Source: Lysobacter sp. GX 14042
GTDB lineage: Bacteria > Pseudomonadota > Gammaproteobacteria > Xanthomonadales > Xanthomonadaceae
Reading direction: 5' to 3'
NCBI RefSeq assembly: GCF_021390425.1
Contig: NZ_JAJUWY010000001.1
Location: 1-64,000 of the forward strand
Length of the DNA stretch: 64,000 bases
This document shows, piece by piece, positions 19,377 through 32,542 of the stretch. Positions within the stretch are counted from its first letter, which is position 1; each line of letters opens with the position of its first letter. A program made the translations under genes and the position numbers. The notes under the pieces are model-generated. The model saw nothing but the letters and a program-made list of their open reading frames with translations. It was not told the origin of the DNA and searched no databases.

Positions 19377-20017
19377 TCGCCGCCGGACTCCCCGTCCCCG
19401 GCCGCCTCGCCGTCGACTTCCTCGTCGGTCCCGCCGGTGCGGCCCTTGCGGGCCACGACCACGGCGATGTCCTGGTCCGGGCCGAGCGCCAGGCTCGGGA
19501 TCTCGACACCCTCGGGCAGCTGGACCTGGGACAGGTGGATGGTGTCACCCAGTTCCAGGTTGGCCAGGTCGACGACGATGTTCTCCGGCAGGTCCTTCGG
19601 CAGGCAGCTGACCTCGACCTGGTTGAGCTCCTTCATCACGATCACCTCGGCGTTCTTGCCGGCCGGCGAGGTCTCCTCGTTGATGAAGTGCAGCGGCACC
19701 GAGGCGCGCAGGGCCTGCTTCTGGTCGATGCGCTGGAAGTCCAGGTGCATGATCACCTGCTTGTACGGGTGGCGCTGGATGTCGCGCAGGATGACGCTCT
19801 CGACCTTGCCGTCGACTTCCAGGTCCAGGATCGAGGAGTAGAACCACTCGTTCTGCTGCGCCAGCCAGACCTTTTCCTGGTCGAGCTGGATCAGCTGCGG
19901 CTCGGACTTGCCGCCGTAGATGATGCCGGGAAGGGCCCCGTCGCGACGCAGGCGGCGGCTCGCACCCTTACCCTCGACGCTGCGGCCGGTGGCCTTGATG
20001 GTGGTGTGTGTGGACAT
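19373..20017 (-). CDS. rplY: 50S ribosomal protein L25 (CTC family)
   Basis: 5S rRNA-binding protein. At 214 aa it is the long general-stress (CTC/TL5) form: an N-terminal L25 domain (RRLRRDGALPGIIYGG) plus a C-terminal beta domain (about 100-190) and an acidic, Gly-rich tail. The start is ATG 20017. It is 87 nt after prs and overlaps pth by 4 nt, so prs-rplY-pth-ychF looks like one operon. Confidence 0.96.
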   Translation of the reverse strand: MSTHTTIKATGRSVEGKGASRRLRRDGALPGIIYGGKSEPQLIQLDQEKVWLAQQNEWFYSSILDLEVDGKVESVILRDIQRHPYKQVIMHLDFQRIDQKQALRASVPLHFINEETSPAGKNAEVIVMKELNQVEVSCLPKDLPENIVVDLANLELGDTIHLSQVQLPEGVEIPSLALGPDQDIAVVVARKGRTGGTDEEVDGEAAGDGESGGE

Positions 20018-20104
20018 TTGCGTTTGCTCTTGTGGTACTGCGTTGGACCGCCTCGCGGCGGCGGGTGGGCTCGCCCGCGACCAGGCGAGCCGGAAAGGAC
20101 GGGG

Positions 20105-21064
20105 TCAGTCGACGTAAAGCGAGCTGACCGACTCGCCGAAGGCGATCCGGCGGATGGTCTCGGCCAGCAGCTCGGCGACGCTCAGCTGGCGCACCCGGCC
20201 GCAGTCGCGGGCCGCCGGGCTGAGCGGGATGGTGTCGGTGACCACCAGCTCGTCGAGCTGGGAGCCGCTGATGTTGCTGATCGCCGCGCCCGACAGCACC
20301 GGATGGGTGCAGTAGGCGACGACCTTGTTGGCACCGTTGGCCTTGAGCGCCGCGGCGGCCGCGCACAGGGTGCCGGCGGTGTCGACGATGTCGTCCACCA
20401 GCACGCAGGTCTTGCCCTCGACGTCGCCGATGATGTTCATCACCGTGGCCACGTTGGCGCGCGGGCGGCGCTTGTCGATGATCGCCAGGTCGGCGTCGTC
20501 CAGGCGCTTGGCGATCGCCCGGGCGCGGACCACGCCGCCCACGTCCGGGCTGACCACGACCATGTTGTCGGTGCCGTGCGCGCGCCAGATGTCGGCCAGC
20601 AGCAACGGCGAGGCGTAGACATTGTCGACCGGGATGTCGAAGAAGCCCTGGATCTGGTCGGCGTGCAGGTCGATGGTCAGCACCCGGTCGCAGCCGACCG
20701 CGCTGAACATCGTGGCGGCGACCTTGGCGGTGATCGGCACCCGCGACGAGCGCGGGCGGCGGTCCTGCCGGGCGTAGCCGAAGTACGGCACCACCGCGGT
20801 CACGCTGGCCACCGAGGCACGCTTGAGGGCATCGATCAGCACCAGCAGCTCGACCAGGTTCTCCGCGCTCGGGGCGCAGGTCGGCTGGATGACGAACACC
20901 TCCTGGCGGCGGACGTTCTCCTCGATCTCGACCTGGACCTCGCCATCGGAGAAGCGGCTGACCAGCGCCTTGCCCAGCCGGACGCCCAGCTCGCGGCCCA
21001 CCGCCTCGGCCAGGGGGCGGTTGGCGTTGCCGCTGAATACGAGGAGGTTGCGATCGGTCTGCAT
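20105..21064 (-). CDS. prs: Ribose-phosphate pyrophosphokinase
   Basis: Makes PRPP from ribose 5-phosphate and ATP, feeding purine, pyrimidine, histidine and tryptophan synthesis. The 319-aa product shows the flexible loop [15 protein letters not shown], the metal site ([12 protein letters not shown]) and the PRPP loop [12 protein letters not shown]. It follows tRNA-Gln by 16 nt; ispE-tRNA-Gln-prs is a conserved order in gammaproteobacteria. Confidence 0.97.
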   Translation of the reverse strand: MQTDRNLLVFSGNANRPLAEAVGRELGVRLGKALVSRFSDGEVQVEIEENVRRQEVFVIQPTCAPSAENLVELLVLIDALKRASVASVTAVVPYFGYARQDRRPRSSRVPITAKVAATMFSAVGCDRVLTIDLHADQIQGFFDIPVDNVYASPLLLADIWRAHGTDNMVVVSPDVGGVVRARAIAKRLDDADLAIIDKRRPRANVATVMNIIGDVEGKTCVLVDDIVDTAGTLCAAAAALKANGANKVVAYCTHPVLSGAAISNISGSQLDELVVTDTIPLSPAARDCGRVRQLSVAELLAETIRRIAFGESVSSLYVD

Positions 21065-21080
21065 GGTCGACTGACTGTTT

Positions 21081-21157
21081 TGGCAGGGGCGGCAGGATTC
21101 GAACCTGCGGATGCCGGGATCAAAACCCGGTGCCTTGGGCCACTTGGCGACGCCCCT
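21081..21157 (-). tRNA. tRNA-Gln (TTG)
   Basis: A 77-nt cloverleaf with acceptor AGGGGCG/CGCCCCT, anticodon stem CCGGG/CCCGG, loop TTTTGAT (anticodon TTG) and encoded 3' CCA. It starts 7 nt after the ispE stop and 16 nt before prs, so it must be processed from a polycistronic transcript. Confidence 0.97.
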
Positions 21158-21164
21158 TTTGACG

Positions 21165-22079
21165 TCAGGCCGGCACCTGGGAGCCAGGGGCCGGGAAACC
21201 TCGTGCTTCGAGCACGTCCAGCAGCGGCGAGCGCGGCGCCCCGGCCACCAGCCAGGCGTGCAGCCCGGCCGGCACCTGCGCCAGCGCCGCTTCGGCGTCC
21301 GCGCGGCTGGCGAACTCGACGAAGCAGCCGCTCCCGGTACCGGTCAGACGGGGCGTGCCGAAGCGCGCCAAGGCGGCGAAGGCGGCCTCCACGGCCGGTT
21401 CGCGCCCGCGCAGCACCGGCTCGAAGGCATTCCCGAGCTGCCGGCCCGAAGCGAAGTCGGCTATTGTCACGGGCGGCGCATCGCGCGTCAATTCAGTGGC
21501 CTGGAAGAGCACGGCGGTGGGGACCTGGACACCCGGATCGGCAAGCAGGTACCAGGCGGGCGGCAGCCGCAGCGGCCGCAACCGCTCCCCCACTCCTTCC
21601 GCCCAGGCGTTGGCGCCGTGCACGAACACCGGCACGTCCGCGCCCAGCTGCAGCCCCAGGGCGGCCAGCCGCTGCGGGCCCAGGCCGGTTGCCCACAGCG
21701 CGTCCAGCGCGCGCAGCACGGTGGCGGCATCCGATGACCCGCCGCCGAAGCCGCCGCCGGCCGGGATCCGCTTGTCCACGCGCAGGTCGGCCCCCAGCCC
21801 GGTGCCGGAGGCCTGCTGCAGCGCGCGGGCGGCGCGCACCACCAGGTCGTCCTCCGCCGCCACGCCCGGGACGGTCTCGCCGAGGCGCTCGATCCGGCCG
21901 TCCGTGCGTACCCGCAGATGCACCGTATCGCCCCAGCCAAGCATCCGGAACACCGTCTGCAGGAGGTGGTAGCCGTCGGCCCGGCGACCCGGGATGCGCA
22001 GGAACAGGTTCAGCTTCGCCGGCGCCGGCCAGTCGCTCCAGCCACCTCCCGCGCCGCTCACTCCGCCGTGCCCGACCAT
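21165..22079 (-). CDS. ispE: 4-diphosphocytidyl-2-C-methyl-D-erythritol kinase
   Basis: GHMP kinase of the MEP isoprenoid pathway; phosphorylates CDP-ME. The ATP-binding motif [14 protein letters not shown] is clear, as are the N-terminal [19 protein letters not shown] and the C-terminal TGTGSGCF motif. The ATG at 22079 overlaps lolB by 22 nt; an alternative GTG at 22061 would overlap by 4 nt (GTGA). Both leave the kinase fold intact (304 or 298 aa). Confidence 0.96.
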   Translation of the reverse strand: MVGHGGVSGAGGGWSDWPAPAKLNLFLRIPGRRADGYHLLQTVFRMLGWGDTVHLRVRTDGRIERLGETVPGVAAEDDLVVRAARALQQASGTGLGADLRVDKRIPAGGGFGGGSSDAATVLRALDALWATGLGPQRLAALGLQLGADVPVFVHGANAWAEGVGERLRPLRLPPAWYLLADPGVQVPTAVLFQATELTRDAPPVTIADFASGRQLGNAFEPVLRGREPAVEAAFAALARFGTPRLTGTGSGCFVEFASRADAEAALAQVPAGLHAWLVAGAPRSPLLDVLEARGFPAPGSQVPA

Positions 22080-22696
22080 TCATCGACCACCAGCTTCACC
22101 CGCGCCTGGTCCCGGGTGGCGTCGACCCGCCCCGGCAGGGAACGGGCTGTCGCCGGCTCCTGCGGCCAGGCGTATTCGATCCGCCAGCCGTCCTGCTCGA
22201 TGGACAGGGGCAGGCCGTCGACACCGTAGTCGATCCGGGCCGGGCCCAGGCCTTCGGCGCGCAAGCCGCGCACCCAGGCCGGCAGCGCGTGCAGCGGCAC
22301 GTCCCAGCCGGTCGCCTCCAGCAGCAGCAGCCGTGCATCGGGGCCCTGCCGCGATCCACCTTCCAGGCCTTCCAGCACCGCCTGGCCGCCTCCTCCACCC
22401 AGATGCCAGCTCTGCCGGGTCACCGGCGCGCTGACCGAAACCTCGAACGCCTCGCCGTGCTGCCGCCACTCGAGGCGGCCACTGCCGCCGCGGCCGGCAT
22501 TGGACACCGCGATGCGGCCGCCCAGTGCCCAGTCCCCATCGGCGCGCAACGCCTGCTCACGGCGCTGCTGGGCGAGTTCGAAGGTGGCGCGCAGCGCCGG
22601 GTCGCCGACCGCCGCCGGTCGCGGCGGGGCGCTGGCGCAGGCGGCCAGCAGCACGGCGGCACACGCCGCGACGGACAGAAGATGCCGGGGACTCAT
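22058..22696 (-). CDS. lolB: Outer-membrane lipoprotein receptor LolB
   Basis: Accepts lipoproteins from periplasmic LolA and inserts them in the outer membrane. The signal peptide [20 protein letters not shown] ends in a lipobox with Cys20. The 212-aa length and the segment [19 protein letters not shown] fit the family. The gene lies between a TPR lipid-envelope-type protein and ispE, overlapping both neighbours by a few bases, the usual lolB-ispE-prs order. Confidence 0.93.
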   Translation of the reverse strand: MSPRHLLSVAACAAVLLAACASAPPRPAAVGDPALRATFELAQQRREQALRADGDWALGGRIAVSNAGRGGSGRLEWRQHGEAFEVSVSAPVTRQSWHLGGGGGQAVLEGLEGGSRQGPDARLLLLEATGWDVPLHALPAWVRGLRAEGLGPARIDYGVDGLPLSIEQDGWRIEYAWPQEPATARSLPGRVDATRDQARVKLVVDEWSGTAE

Positions 22697-24420
22697 GCGC
22701 CGGTGTTCTCCAGGGCACGCTGCAGCGAGCGGTTGTCGGGGTCGATCTCGCGTGCCTGGTCGAACCAGCGCCGCGCCTCGTCACGCCGGCCGAGCACCCA
22801 CAGCACCTCGCCGACATGGGCGGCAATCTCGGCATCCTTCTGCAGCGAGTAGGCCCGCCGCAGCTCCGCCAGTGCCTCCTGGTGGCGGCCCAGCCGGTAC
22901 AGCACCCAGCCGTAGCTGTCGACGATCGCGGCGTTGTCGGGTTCGGCGGCGCGGGCGCGGTTGATCAGCTCCAGCGCCTCCTGGTGGCGGTCGGTGCGGT
23001 CGGTGAGGGTGTAGCCCAGTGCGTTGAGCGCGGCCACCGACTCCGGCTCGATCACCAGGATCCGCCGCAGGTCGGCCTCGGCCCGGGCGATGTCGTCGCG
23101 ACGCTCCCAGGCCAGGGCGCGGGCATAGAGGATCTCCAGTTCGTCCGGAAAGGCCGCCAGGCCCCGGGCGTAGGCATCCGATTCGGCCGCCAGGTCATCG
23201 TCCTGCGCGTGCAGCGCGGCCTCCATCAGGTAGGCGTCGCGGCGGACTTCGTCGGGTGCGTCGGCCTCGGACTGCAGGCCGTGCAGTTGCGCCACTGCCT
23301 CCGCGCCGCGCTCCAGGCCGTGCAGGACGCTGGTGCTGCGCAGCCGCGCGACCCAGCGCTGCGGGCCACCGGGCACCCCGCGATACCACTCCAGCGCCTC
23401 TTCCTGGTGCTCGAGGTACTCGGCGATCTGGCCAAGCAGCAGGCGCCGGCGCGGGTCGGGCTCGGATGCGCCCTCGCGCAGTTCGGCGTACAACGCCGCC
23501 AGCGCCTCCTTGTCCTCCGCCTGGGCCAGCAGCGAGGCACGCATGGCATAGCTGCGCTCATCCTGCGGCCCGTCGGCCAGGACCTCCGCGGCCGCCTGCG
23601 GATCGCCCAGGGCGTCGTACTCGAACGCCACCGCCAGGCGCAGCTCGGCGTCGTACGCGGCACCGGTCGAGACGCCGGCCAGGACCTCGCGCGCCTGCCC
23701 GGTGTCGCCGGCCTGGCGCAACTGGCTCGCATGCAGCAGGGCGACCCGCGGCTCATCCGGGAACCGGCGGACCACCCCGGCGACGATCCGCTCGGCCAGT
23801 TCCTGCTGTTCCAGGCGCTGGGCGAGGCCGCCGAAGGCCAGCCACGCCTGCAGCGTGTCAGGGATCCTGTCCTGCCGGACCAGGCGCGACAGCACCTCCG
23901 CCGAGCGCTCCGGATCGGCCGAGGCCAGTACCCCCAGCGCACGTCGCCAGCCCGCGTCCCCGGGACTGTCCAGCAGCGCCTGCAGGTGCTTCAGCGCCGC
24001 CCGTTCCCGGCCCTTGCGCAGGGCGACGGTGGCCTCGGCGGCGGTCAGGTCGACCCCACCCTCGCCGTGTGCGCGCCACAGCTCCAATGCCTCGCCGGCC
24101 GCCTGGTCGTCGCGCGCCAGCAGCGCGATCGCCGCGGCGCGGCGGGCCAGGCCGAGCTCGCCGGTGAGCCGGGCGGCTTCGAGATAGCCACGCCCGGCCT
24201 CGTCCAGGCGCCCGGCCTGGAGGGCGAATTCCGCCTCGAGCAACGGCTGCAGGGCGCCCGCGAGCGGGTCCGCCTCCTGCTCCGGCGGGGGGCCGGCGGT
24301 GGCCGCCAGCGGCAGCAGCATGGCCAGGCCCAGCACGGTGGAAAGCATGAACATCCGCGCGACCGCGCGCCGCGTGGAGTACGGGACCGGCCGACCGGCC
24401 GCTAGAATGTCGGCTTTCAT
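22693..24420 (-). CDS. Exported tetratricopeptide-repeat protein
   Basis: A 575-aa protein with a signal peptide ([20 protein letters not shown], cleavage likely after ATAG) and degenerate TPR helices through its length. The clearest repeats are at the C-terminus (residues about 470-570: [49 protein letters not shown]). It is probably periplasmic and may scaffold envelope assembly, but no specific function can be read. The start is uncertain: ATG 24420 gives a 22-residue basic lead before the signal core, while ATG 24354 starts right at it. It overlaps lolB by 4 nt and is divergent from hemA. Confidence 0.85.
   Translation of the reverse strand: MKADILAAGRPVPYSTRRAVARMFMLSTVLGLAMLLPLAATAGPPPEQEADPLAGALQPLLEAEFALQAGRLDEAGRGYLEAARLTGELGLARRAAAIALLARDDQAAGEALELWRAHGEGGVDLTAAEATVALRKGRERAALKHLQALLDSPGDAGWRRALGVLASADPERSAEVLSRLVRQDRIPDTLQAWLAFGGLAQRLEQQELAERIVAGVVRRFPDEPRVALLHASQLRQAGDTGQAREVLAGVSTGAAYDAELRLAVAFEYDALGDPQAAAEVLADGPQDERSYAMRASLLAQAEDKEALAALYAELREGASEPDPRRRLLLGQIAEYLEHQEEALEWYRGVPGGPQRWVARLRSTSVLHGLERGAEAVAQLHGLQSEADAPDEVRRDAYLMEAALHAQDDDLAAESDAYARGLAAFPDELEILYARALAWERRDDIARAEADLRRILVIEPESVAALNALGYTLTDRTDRHQEALELINRARAAEPDNAAIVDSYGWVLYRLGRHQEALAELRRAYSLQKDAEIAAHVGEVLWVLGRRDEARRWFDQAREIDPDNRSLQRALENTGA
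24403..24408 (+). promoter_or_regulatory. -10-like element upstream of hemA
   Basis: TAGAAT on the plus strand, 63 nt before the hemA ATG, overlaps the first codons of the divergent TPR gene. No convincing -35 hexamer is seen at 16-18 nt, so this is a candidate only. Confidence 0.35.
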
Positions 24421-24471
24421 CGCGCGCAGCTTAGCGCAAGGACCCTGGCCGGCCGTGTCCGGTTGCCCCGC

Positions 24472-25730
24472 ATGAACCTGCTCGTCCTCGGCATCAACCA
24501 CCAGACCGCGCCGGTCAGCCTGCGCGAACGGGTGTCGTTTCCGGCCAACTCGCTGCCGCGGGCGCTCGACGAGCTGCGCGGCCTGGGTCCGGTGCGCGAG
24601 GCCGCGGTGCTGTCGACCTGCAACCGCACCGAGGTCTACGCCGTCGCCGGCGACGGCGGACAGGCGGTGGCGGACTGGCTGGCCCGCCATGCCGACGAGG
24701 GCGGCACGGGGCTGCACGACTACCTGTACCGCCACGCCGACGCGGACGCCGCACGCCACCTGTTCCGGGTCGCCACCGGGCTGGACTCGCTGGTACTGGG
24801 CGAGCCGCAGATCCTCGGGCAGGTGAAGCAGGCCTGGGCCGGGGCACGGGGCGCGGGGAGCCTGGGCGGGCAGCTGGACCGGCTGTTCCAGCACGCCTTC
24901 ACCACCGCCAAGCGGGCGCGCACCGACACCACGATCGGCGCCAATCCGGTTTCGGTCGCCTCGGCCGCGGTGCGCCTGGCGCAGGAATCGTTCGCGCCGA
25001 TGGAGGACTCGACGGTCCTGCTGGTCGGCGCGGGAGAGACCATCGAACTGGCCGCCCGGCACCTGGTGCAGGCCCGGGTGAAGCGCCTGCTGGTGGCCAA
25101 CCGGACCCTGGCCCATGCCCAGGAACTGGCCAGCCGCCATGGCGGCTTCGCCTTGCCGCTGGCCGAACTGGGCCAGCACCTGGGCGAGGCGGACGTGGTC
25201 ATCTCGGCCACCGCCGCCCGCGAGCCGGTGCTGCATGCCGGGCACTTCACCCAGGCACTGGCGCGCCGCCGGAACCGGCCGATGCTGGCACTGGACCTCG
25301 CCGTCCCCCGCGACATCGCACCCGCAGCGGGCACGCTGCGCGACGTCTACCTGTACACCGTCGACGACCTGGAGCGCTCGGTGGAGGACAACCGCCGTAG
25401 CCGCCGCGAGGCCGCCGAGGCGGCCGAGGCGATCATCGAGCTGCAGGTCGCCCGCTTCATGGAAGGCCTGGCGGTACGGGCGGGCAGCGCCCCGCTGCGC
25501 CAGTTGCGCGCCCATGGCGAGGCGGCGCGCGAGGACACGCTGGCCCGCGCCCGCGCACGACTGGCCGCCGGCGAGGATCCGGAACAGGTCCTGGGCTACC
25601 TCGCCCACACCCTGACCAACCGCCTGCTGCATGCCCCTACCCTGGCACTGCGGGAGGCCGCGGCCGCGGGCGACGGGGAGCTGGCCCGCGCCGCCCGGCG
25701 CCTGTTCGGCGCGGCCGGGGGCGACCCGGA

Positions 25731-25734
<4 letters not shown>
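24472..25734 (+). CDS. hemA: Glutamyl-tRNA reductase
   Basis: First committed enzyme of C5 tetrapyrrole synthesis; reduces Glu-tRNA to glutamate-1-semialdehyde. The catalytic Cys50 lies in STCNRTE, with the N-terminal [20 protein letters not shown], an NADPH-binding Rossmann domain ([16 protein letters not shown]) and a C-terminal dimerisation helix. ATG 24472 is chosen over an upstream in-frame TTG at 24463. The last 4 nt overlap prfA; hemA-prfA is a conserved pair. Confidence 0.97.
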
Positions 25735-26816
<1,082 letters not shown>

Positions 26817-26822
26817 ACCGGC

Positions 26823-28541
26823 GTGGCCACCAGCGGCGACCCACGCCCGCAGGCACGTGAGGTGGTCCGCCGGCACCCCGGGCACCCCGGCGCGTGGATC
26901 ATGCTGGCCGAGGCCGAACTGGACGCCGGCGATCCCCGCGCCGGCGAGGCCGCCTGCCATCGCGCCCTGGCCCTTGCCCCGGGCCATCCCGAGGCGCTGG
27001 CCCGGCTGGGCCGCGCGCAGTGGATGCTGGGCCGCCATGGCGAGGCGGCGGCAAGCCTGCGCGCGGCCGCCGCGGCCGCGCCCGGGCATCCCGGGATCGC
27101 GCTGTGGCTGGGCCATGCGCTGGAAGACGCCGGCGCGCCGGAGGAGGCCGCGCTCGCCTATGCACGCGCCCATGCGCTGGCGCCCGGCGAGCCGCAGATC
27201 GCCGCGCACCTGCTCGCCTGGCGGCGGCGGCTGTGCGACTGGCGGGACCTGGACGCCCTGGGCGCACAGGTGCGGGCCGCGGTGCGCAGCGGCCACGCCG
27301 CCGTGGAGCCGTTCGCCTTCCTGGCCGAGGACGCAAGCGCCGCCGAGCAGTTGCAATGTGCCCGGCGCTGGGCCGCGCCGGTCGCCGCCTCGGTCCGGCC
27401 GCTGCCGCCGGCGCCGGCGCGGCCCGCCGACCGGCCATTGCGCCTGGGCTTCCTGTCCAATGGCTTCGGCGCCCACCCCACCGGGCTGCTGGTGGTCGCG
27501 ATGATGGAGGCGATCGCCGCATCGGCCGCGGCCGGACTGCACCTGTTCGCGCTCGATCCGGACGACGGCAGCCGGGTCAGGCAGCGGCTCGGGGAGGCGG
27601 CGAGGCTGCACGCGCTCGCCGGCCGGGATGATGCACAGGTCGCCGGCACGATCCACCAGGCGGGAATCGACGTGCTGTTCGACCTGCGCGGCTGGGGTGG
27701 CGGCGGCCGGCCGCGGGTGCTGGCCTCGCGGCCGGCCCCGGTGCAGGTGAACTGGCTTGCCTATCCGGGCACCTCGGGCGCGCCGTGGATCGATTACGTG
27801 CTCGCCGACAGCTTCGTGCTGCCCGCGTCGCTGGCTGCACACTTCAGCGAGAAGGTGCTGCGGCTGCCGCGCTGCTTCCAGCCGTCCGACACCACCCGCG
27901 GGCTGCCGCCCGCGCCACCGCGCGACACCTGTGGCCTGCCCGCCGACGCGGTGGTGCTGTGTTGCTTCAACAACAGCTACAAGCTCAACCCGCGCAGCAT
28001 GGACCGCGCGTTCCGGGTGCTGGCGGGGGTGCCGGGCAGCGTGCTGTGGCTGCTTTCAGGCCCGGGCGGGGCCGATCGCCGACTGCGCGAACAGGCCCGG
28101 TCCCGCGGCCTCGACCCGGCCCGGCTGGTGTTCATGGACAAGCAGCCGCACGCCGCGTACCTGGCCCGGCTGCAGCTGGCCGACCTGTTCCTCGACACCC
28201 ACCCCTACAACGCCCACACCACCGCTTCGGACGCGTTGTGGGCCGGGTGCCCGGTACTGACCTGCCCGGGCGGGACATTCGCCTCCCGGGTGGCGGGCAG
28301 CCTCAACCACCACCTCGGGATGCCGGAGATGAATGCCGGCGACGACGACGCCTTCGTGGAGCGGGCCATTACCCTGGGCAACGACCGGGCCGCGCTGGCG
28401 GACCTGCGTGCACGGCTGGTCCGGCAGCGACGCGACAGCGGGCTGTTCGACATGGACGGGTTCGCGGCCGACTTCGTCGCCGCGGCGGCGCTCATGGCGC
28501 GGCCGCAGTACCCCGCCGGTTCAGCGCACCTGGAAGCCTGA
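26823..28541 (+). CDS. O-GlcNAc-transferase-like (GT41) protein with N-terminal TPRs
   Basis: 572 aa with a GTG start 6 nt after prfA. Residues about 20-130 form TPR-like helices; about 205-555 form the two-lobed GT41 catalytic domain. Residues that align with the eukaryotic O-GlcNAc transferase active site are kept: His218 in GFLSNGFGAHPTG, Lys387 in NNSYKLNP, and His465-Thr466-Thr467 in YNAHTTASDALWAG, plus YPGTSGAPWIDY and FASRVAGS. The spacing matches what I recall of the crystallised Xanthomonas campestris OGT homologue. UDP-sugar donor and protein acceptor are unknown. There is no signal peptide, so it is cytosolic. Confidence 0.88.
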   Translation: MATSGDPRPQAREVVRRHPGHPGAWIMLAEAELDAGDPRAGEAACHRALALAPGHPEALARLGRAQWMLGRHGEAAASLRAAAAAAPGHPGIALWLGHALEDAGAPEEAALAYARAHALAPGEPQIAAHLLAWRRRLCDWRDLDALGAQVRAAVRSGHAAVEPFAFLAEDASAAEQLQCARRWAAPVAASVRPLPPAPARPADRPLRLGFLSNGFGAHPTGLLVVAMMEAIAASAAAGLHLFALDPDDGSRVRQRLGEAARLHALAGRDDAQVAGTIHQAGIDVLFDLRGWGGGGRPRVLASRPAPVQVNWLAYPGTSGAPWIDYVLADSFVLPASLAAHFSEKVLRLPRCFQPSDTTRGLPPAPPRDTCGLPADAVVLCCFNNSYKLNPRSMDRAFRVLAGVPGSVLWLLSGPGGADRRLREQARSRGLDPARLVFMDKQPHAAYLARLQLADLFLDTHPYNAHTTASDALWAGCPVLTCPGGTFASRVAGSLNHHLGMPEMNAGDDDAFVERAITLGNDRAALADLRARLVRQRRDSGLFDMDGFAADFVAAAALMARPQYPAGSAHLEA

Positions 28542-28789
28542 TCCCGCCTCGGCCGGGGCGGCATCCGTCCGTTCCAGGGCGTCCACCCGCGCCTGCCGCG
28601 GACCACGCCGCAGCCAGGCGGCCAGCGCATCGATCGCCTCCGGCTCCCCGGCCGCCAGCACTTCCACGCCGCCACCTGGAAGGTTCCGGGCAAAGCCGCG
28701 CAGTCCCAGCCGTGCGGCCTGTTCACGGGTGCCGGCACGGAAGGACACGCCCTGCACGCGGCCCTCGATGATGAAGCGGGCGGCGCTGC

Positions 28790-28793
<4 letters not shown>
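28521..28793 (-). CDS. acyP: Acylphosphatase
   Basis: Small (90 aa) enzyme hydrolysing acyl phosphates. The signature GRVQGVSFRAGTREQA holds the phosphate-binding Arg19, and Asn37 lies in ARNLPGGGVEV; both catalytic residues of the family are present. Its 3' end overlaps the 3' end of the convergent GT41 gene by 21 nt, and its start overlaps the stop of the thioredoxin-like gene by 4 nt. Confidence 0.95.
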
Positions 28794-31693
<2,900 letters not shown>

Positions 31694-31709
31694 ACCGGCG
31701 CCCGGCGCC

Positions 31710-31715
31710 TATAAT
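31710..31715 (+). promoter_or_regulatory. Consensus -10 (TATAAT) before the asparaginase-like gene
   Basis: A perfect TATAAT lies 29 nt before the ATG at 31745 in the gap after DUF2069. No -35 close to consensus is present at 16-18 nt, so strength is uncertain. Confidence 0.45.
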
Positions 31716-31744
31716 CCGCGTTCCCCAAGCATCACCGGCCTGCA

Positions 31745-32230
31745 ATGGACCAGCTCTGCATCGTCACCACCGGCGGCACCATCGACAAGATCTACTTCGA
31801 TGACAAGTCGGACTTCCAGATCGGCGAGCCGCAGATCGGCCGGATCCTCGATGAGCTGGGCGTGGCGTTCGGCTACCGGGTGATTCCGATCCTGCGCAAG
31901 GACTCGCTGCACCTGACCGATGCCGACCGCGAGCTGATCCGCGACACCATCACCGCCCAGGATGCCCGGCACGTGCTGGTCACCCATGGCACCGACTCGA
32001 TGGTGGCCACGGCGAAGGTGCTCGAAGCGGTCCCCGGCAAGACCATCGTCCTGACCGGCGCGCTGAACCCGGCGCGCTTCCATGGCTCGGACGCGGAGTT
32101 CAACATCGGGACCGCGGTGGGCGCGGTGCAGGCGCTGGCGCCGGGCGTGTACATCGCGATGAACGGGCGGATCTGGGATCCGCGCCACGTGCGCAAGAAC
32201 GTCGCCGCGAACCGCTTCGAGGCGGCCTGA
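31745..32230 (+). CDS. Asparaginase N-terminal-domain protein (short form)
   Basis: 161 aa, about half the length of type I/II L-asparaginases, ending where the C-terminal domain would begin. The residues that form the N-domain active site are present: Thr12 in TTGGTID, Thr83-Asp84 in HGTDSM, and a Lys (151, in RHVRKN) in the place of the catalytic K162 of E. coli AnsB. The C-domain residues that complete the pocket from a neighbouring subunit are absent. No signal peptide. It may be a small amidohydrolase or a binding protein; the activity is unknown. No frameshift remnant follows, because the next frame is a convergent gene 3 nt away. Confidence 0.88.
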   Translation: MDQLCIVTTGGTIDKIYFDDKSDFQIGEPQIGRILDELGVAFGYRVIPILRKDSLHLTDADRELIRDTITAQDARHVLVTHGTDSMVATAKVLEAVPGKTIVLTGALNPARFHGSDAEFNIGTAVGAVQALAPGVYIAMNGRIWDPRHVRKNVAANRFEAA

Positions 32231-32233
32231 GGC

Positions 32234-32539
32234 CTATTCCGCCGGCGGCGGCACCGGTCCGCCCGACGCGACGGTCGCCAGTGAATCGGTCTCGGCGTAG
32301 TCGACGTCGGGCCGCCCGTTCATGGCCTGCAGCAGGCGCCCCGCCCCGGCGGCGTCCAGCGGCGCCGGCGTCGCCACCAGGTCGGCGCCGACGGCGAGCC
32401 GGCGCTGCCAGTCCAGCCCGTCGAACCCGGCCTGCGCGGCAATCGCCTGCAGGCGCTGCCGCAGTTCGGGGCTGCCGGCCGCGGGGCGGTCGCGGTCAGC
32501 GAAGCGGATGATGAAACGCTGCTGGCCGCCGGCCGCCAC
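32234..32539 (-). CDS. Stand-alone subtilisin-propeptide (inhibitor I9)-like protein
   Basis: 101 aa from a GTG start, immediately downstream of sufT. The pattern RFIIRFADRDRP, then ELRQRLQAIAAQAGF, LAVGADLVATPAPLDAAGA and PDVDYAETDSLAT resembles the beta-alpha-beta-beta-alpha-beta propeptide of S8 proteases, whose last strand typically ends in a VEYVEPD-type motif. No signal peptide and no protease domain follow. It could be a cytosolic protease inhibitor or chaperone. The match is from pattern recognition and is not verified by alignment. Confidence 0.6.
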   Translation of the reverse strand: MAAGGQQRFIIRFADRDRPAAGSPELRQRLQAIAAQAGFDGLDWQRRLAVGADLVATPAPLDAAGAGRLLQAMNGRPDVDYAETDSLATVASGGPVPPPAE

Positions 32540-32542
32540 GGC

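Noticed and set aside
24421-25632. Upstream extension of the TPR-protein frame to 979 codons
   Set aside because: The added part is antisense to hemA, and the real start with signal peptide is at 24420 or 24354.
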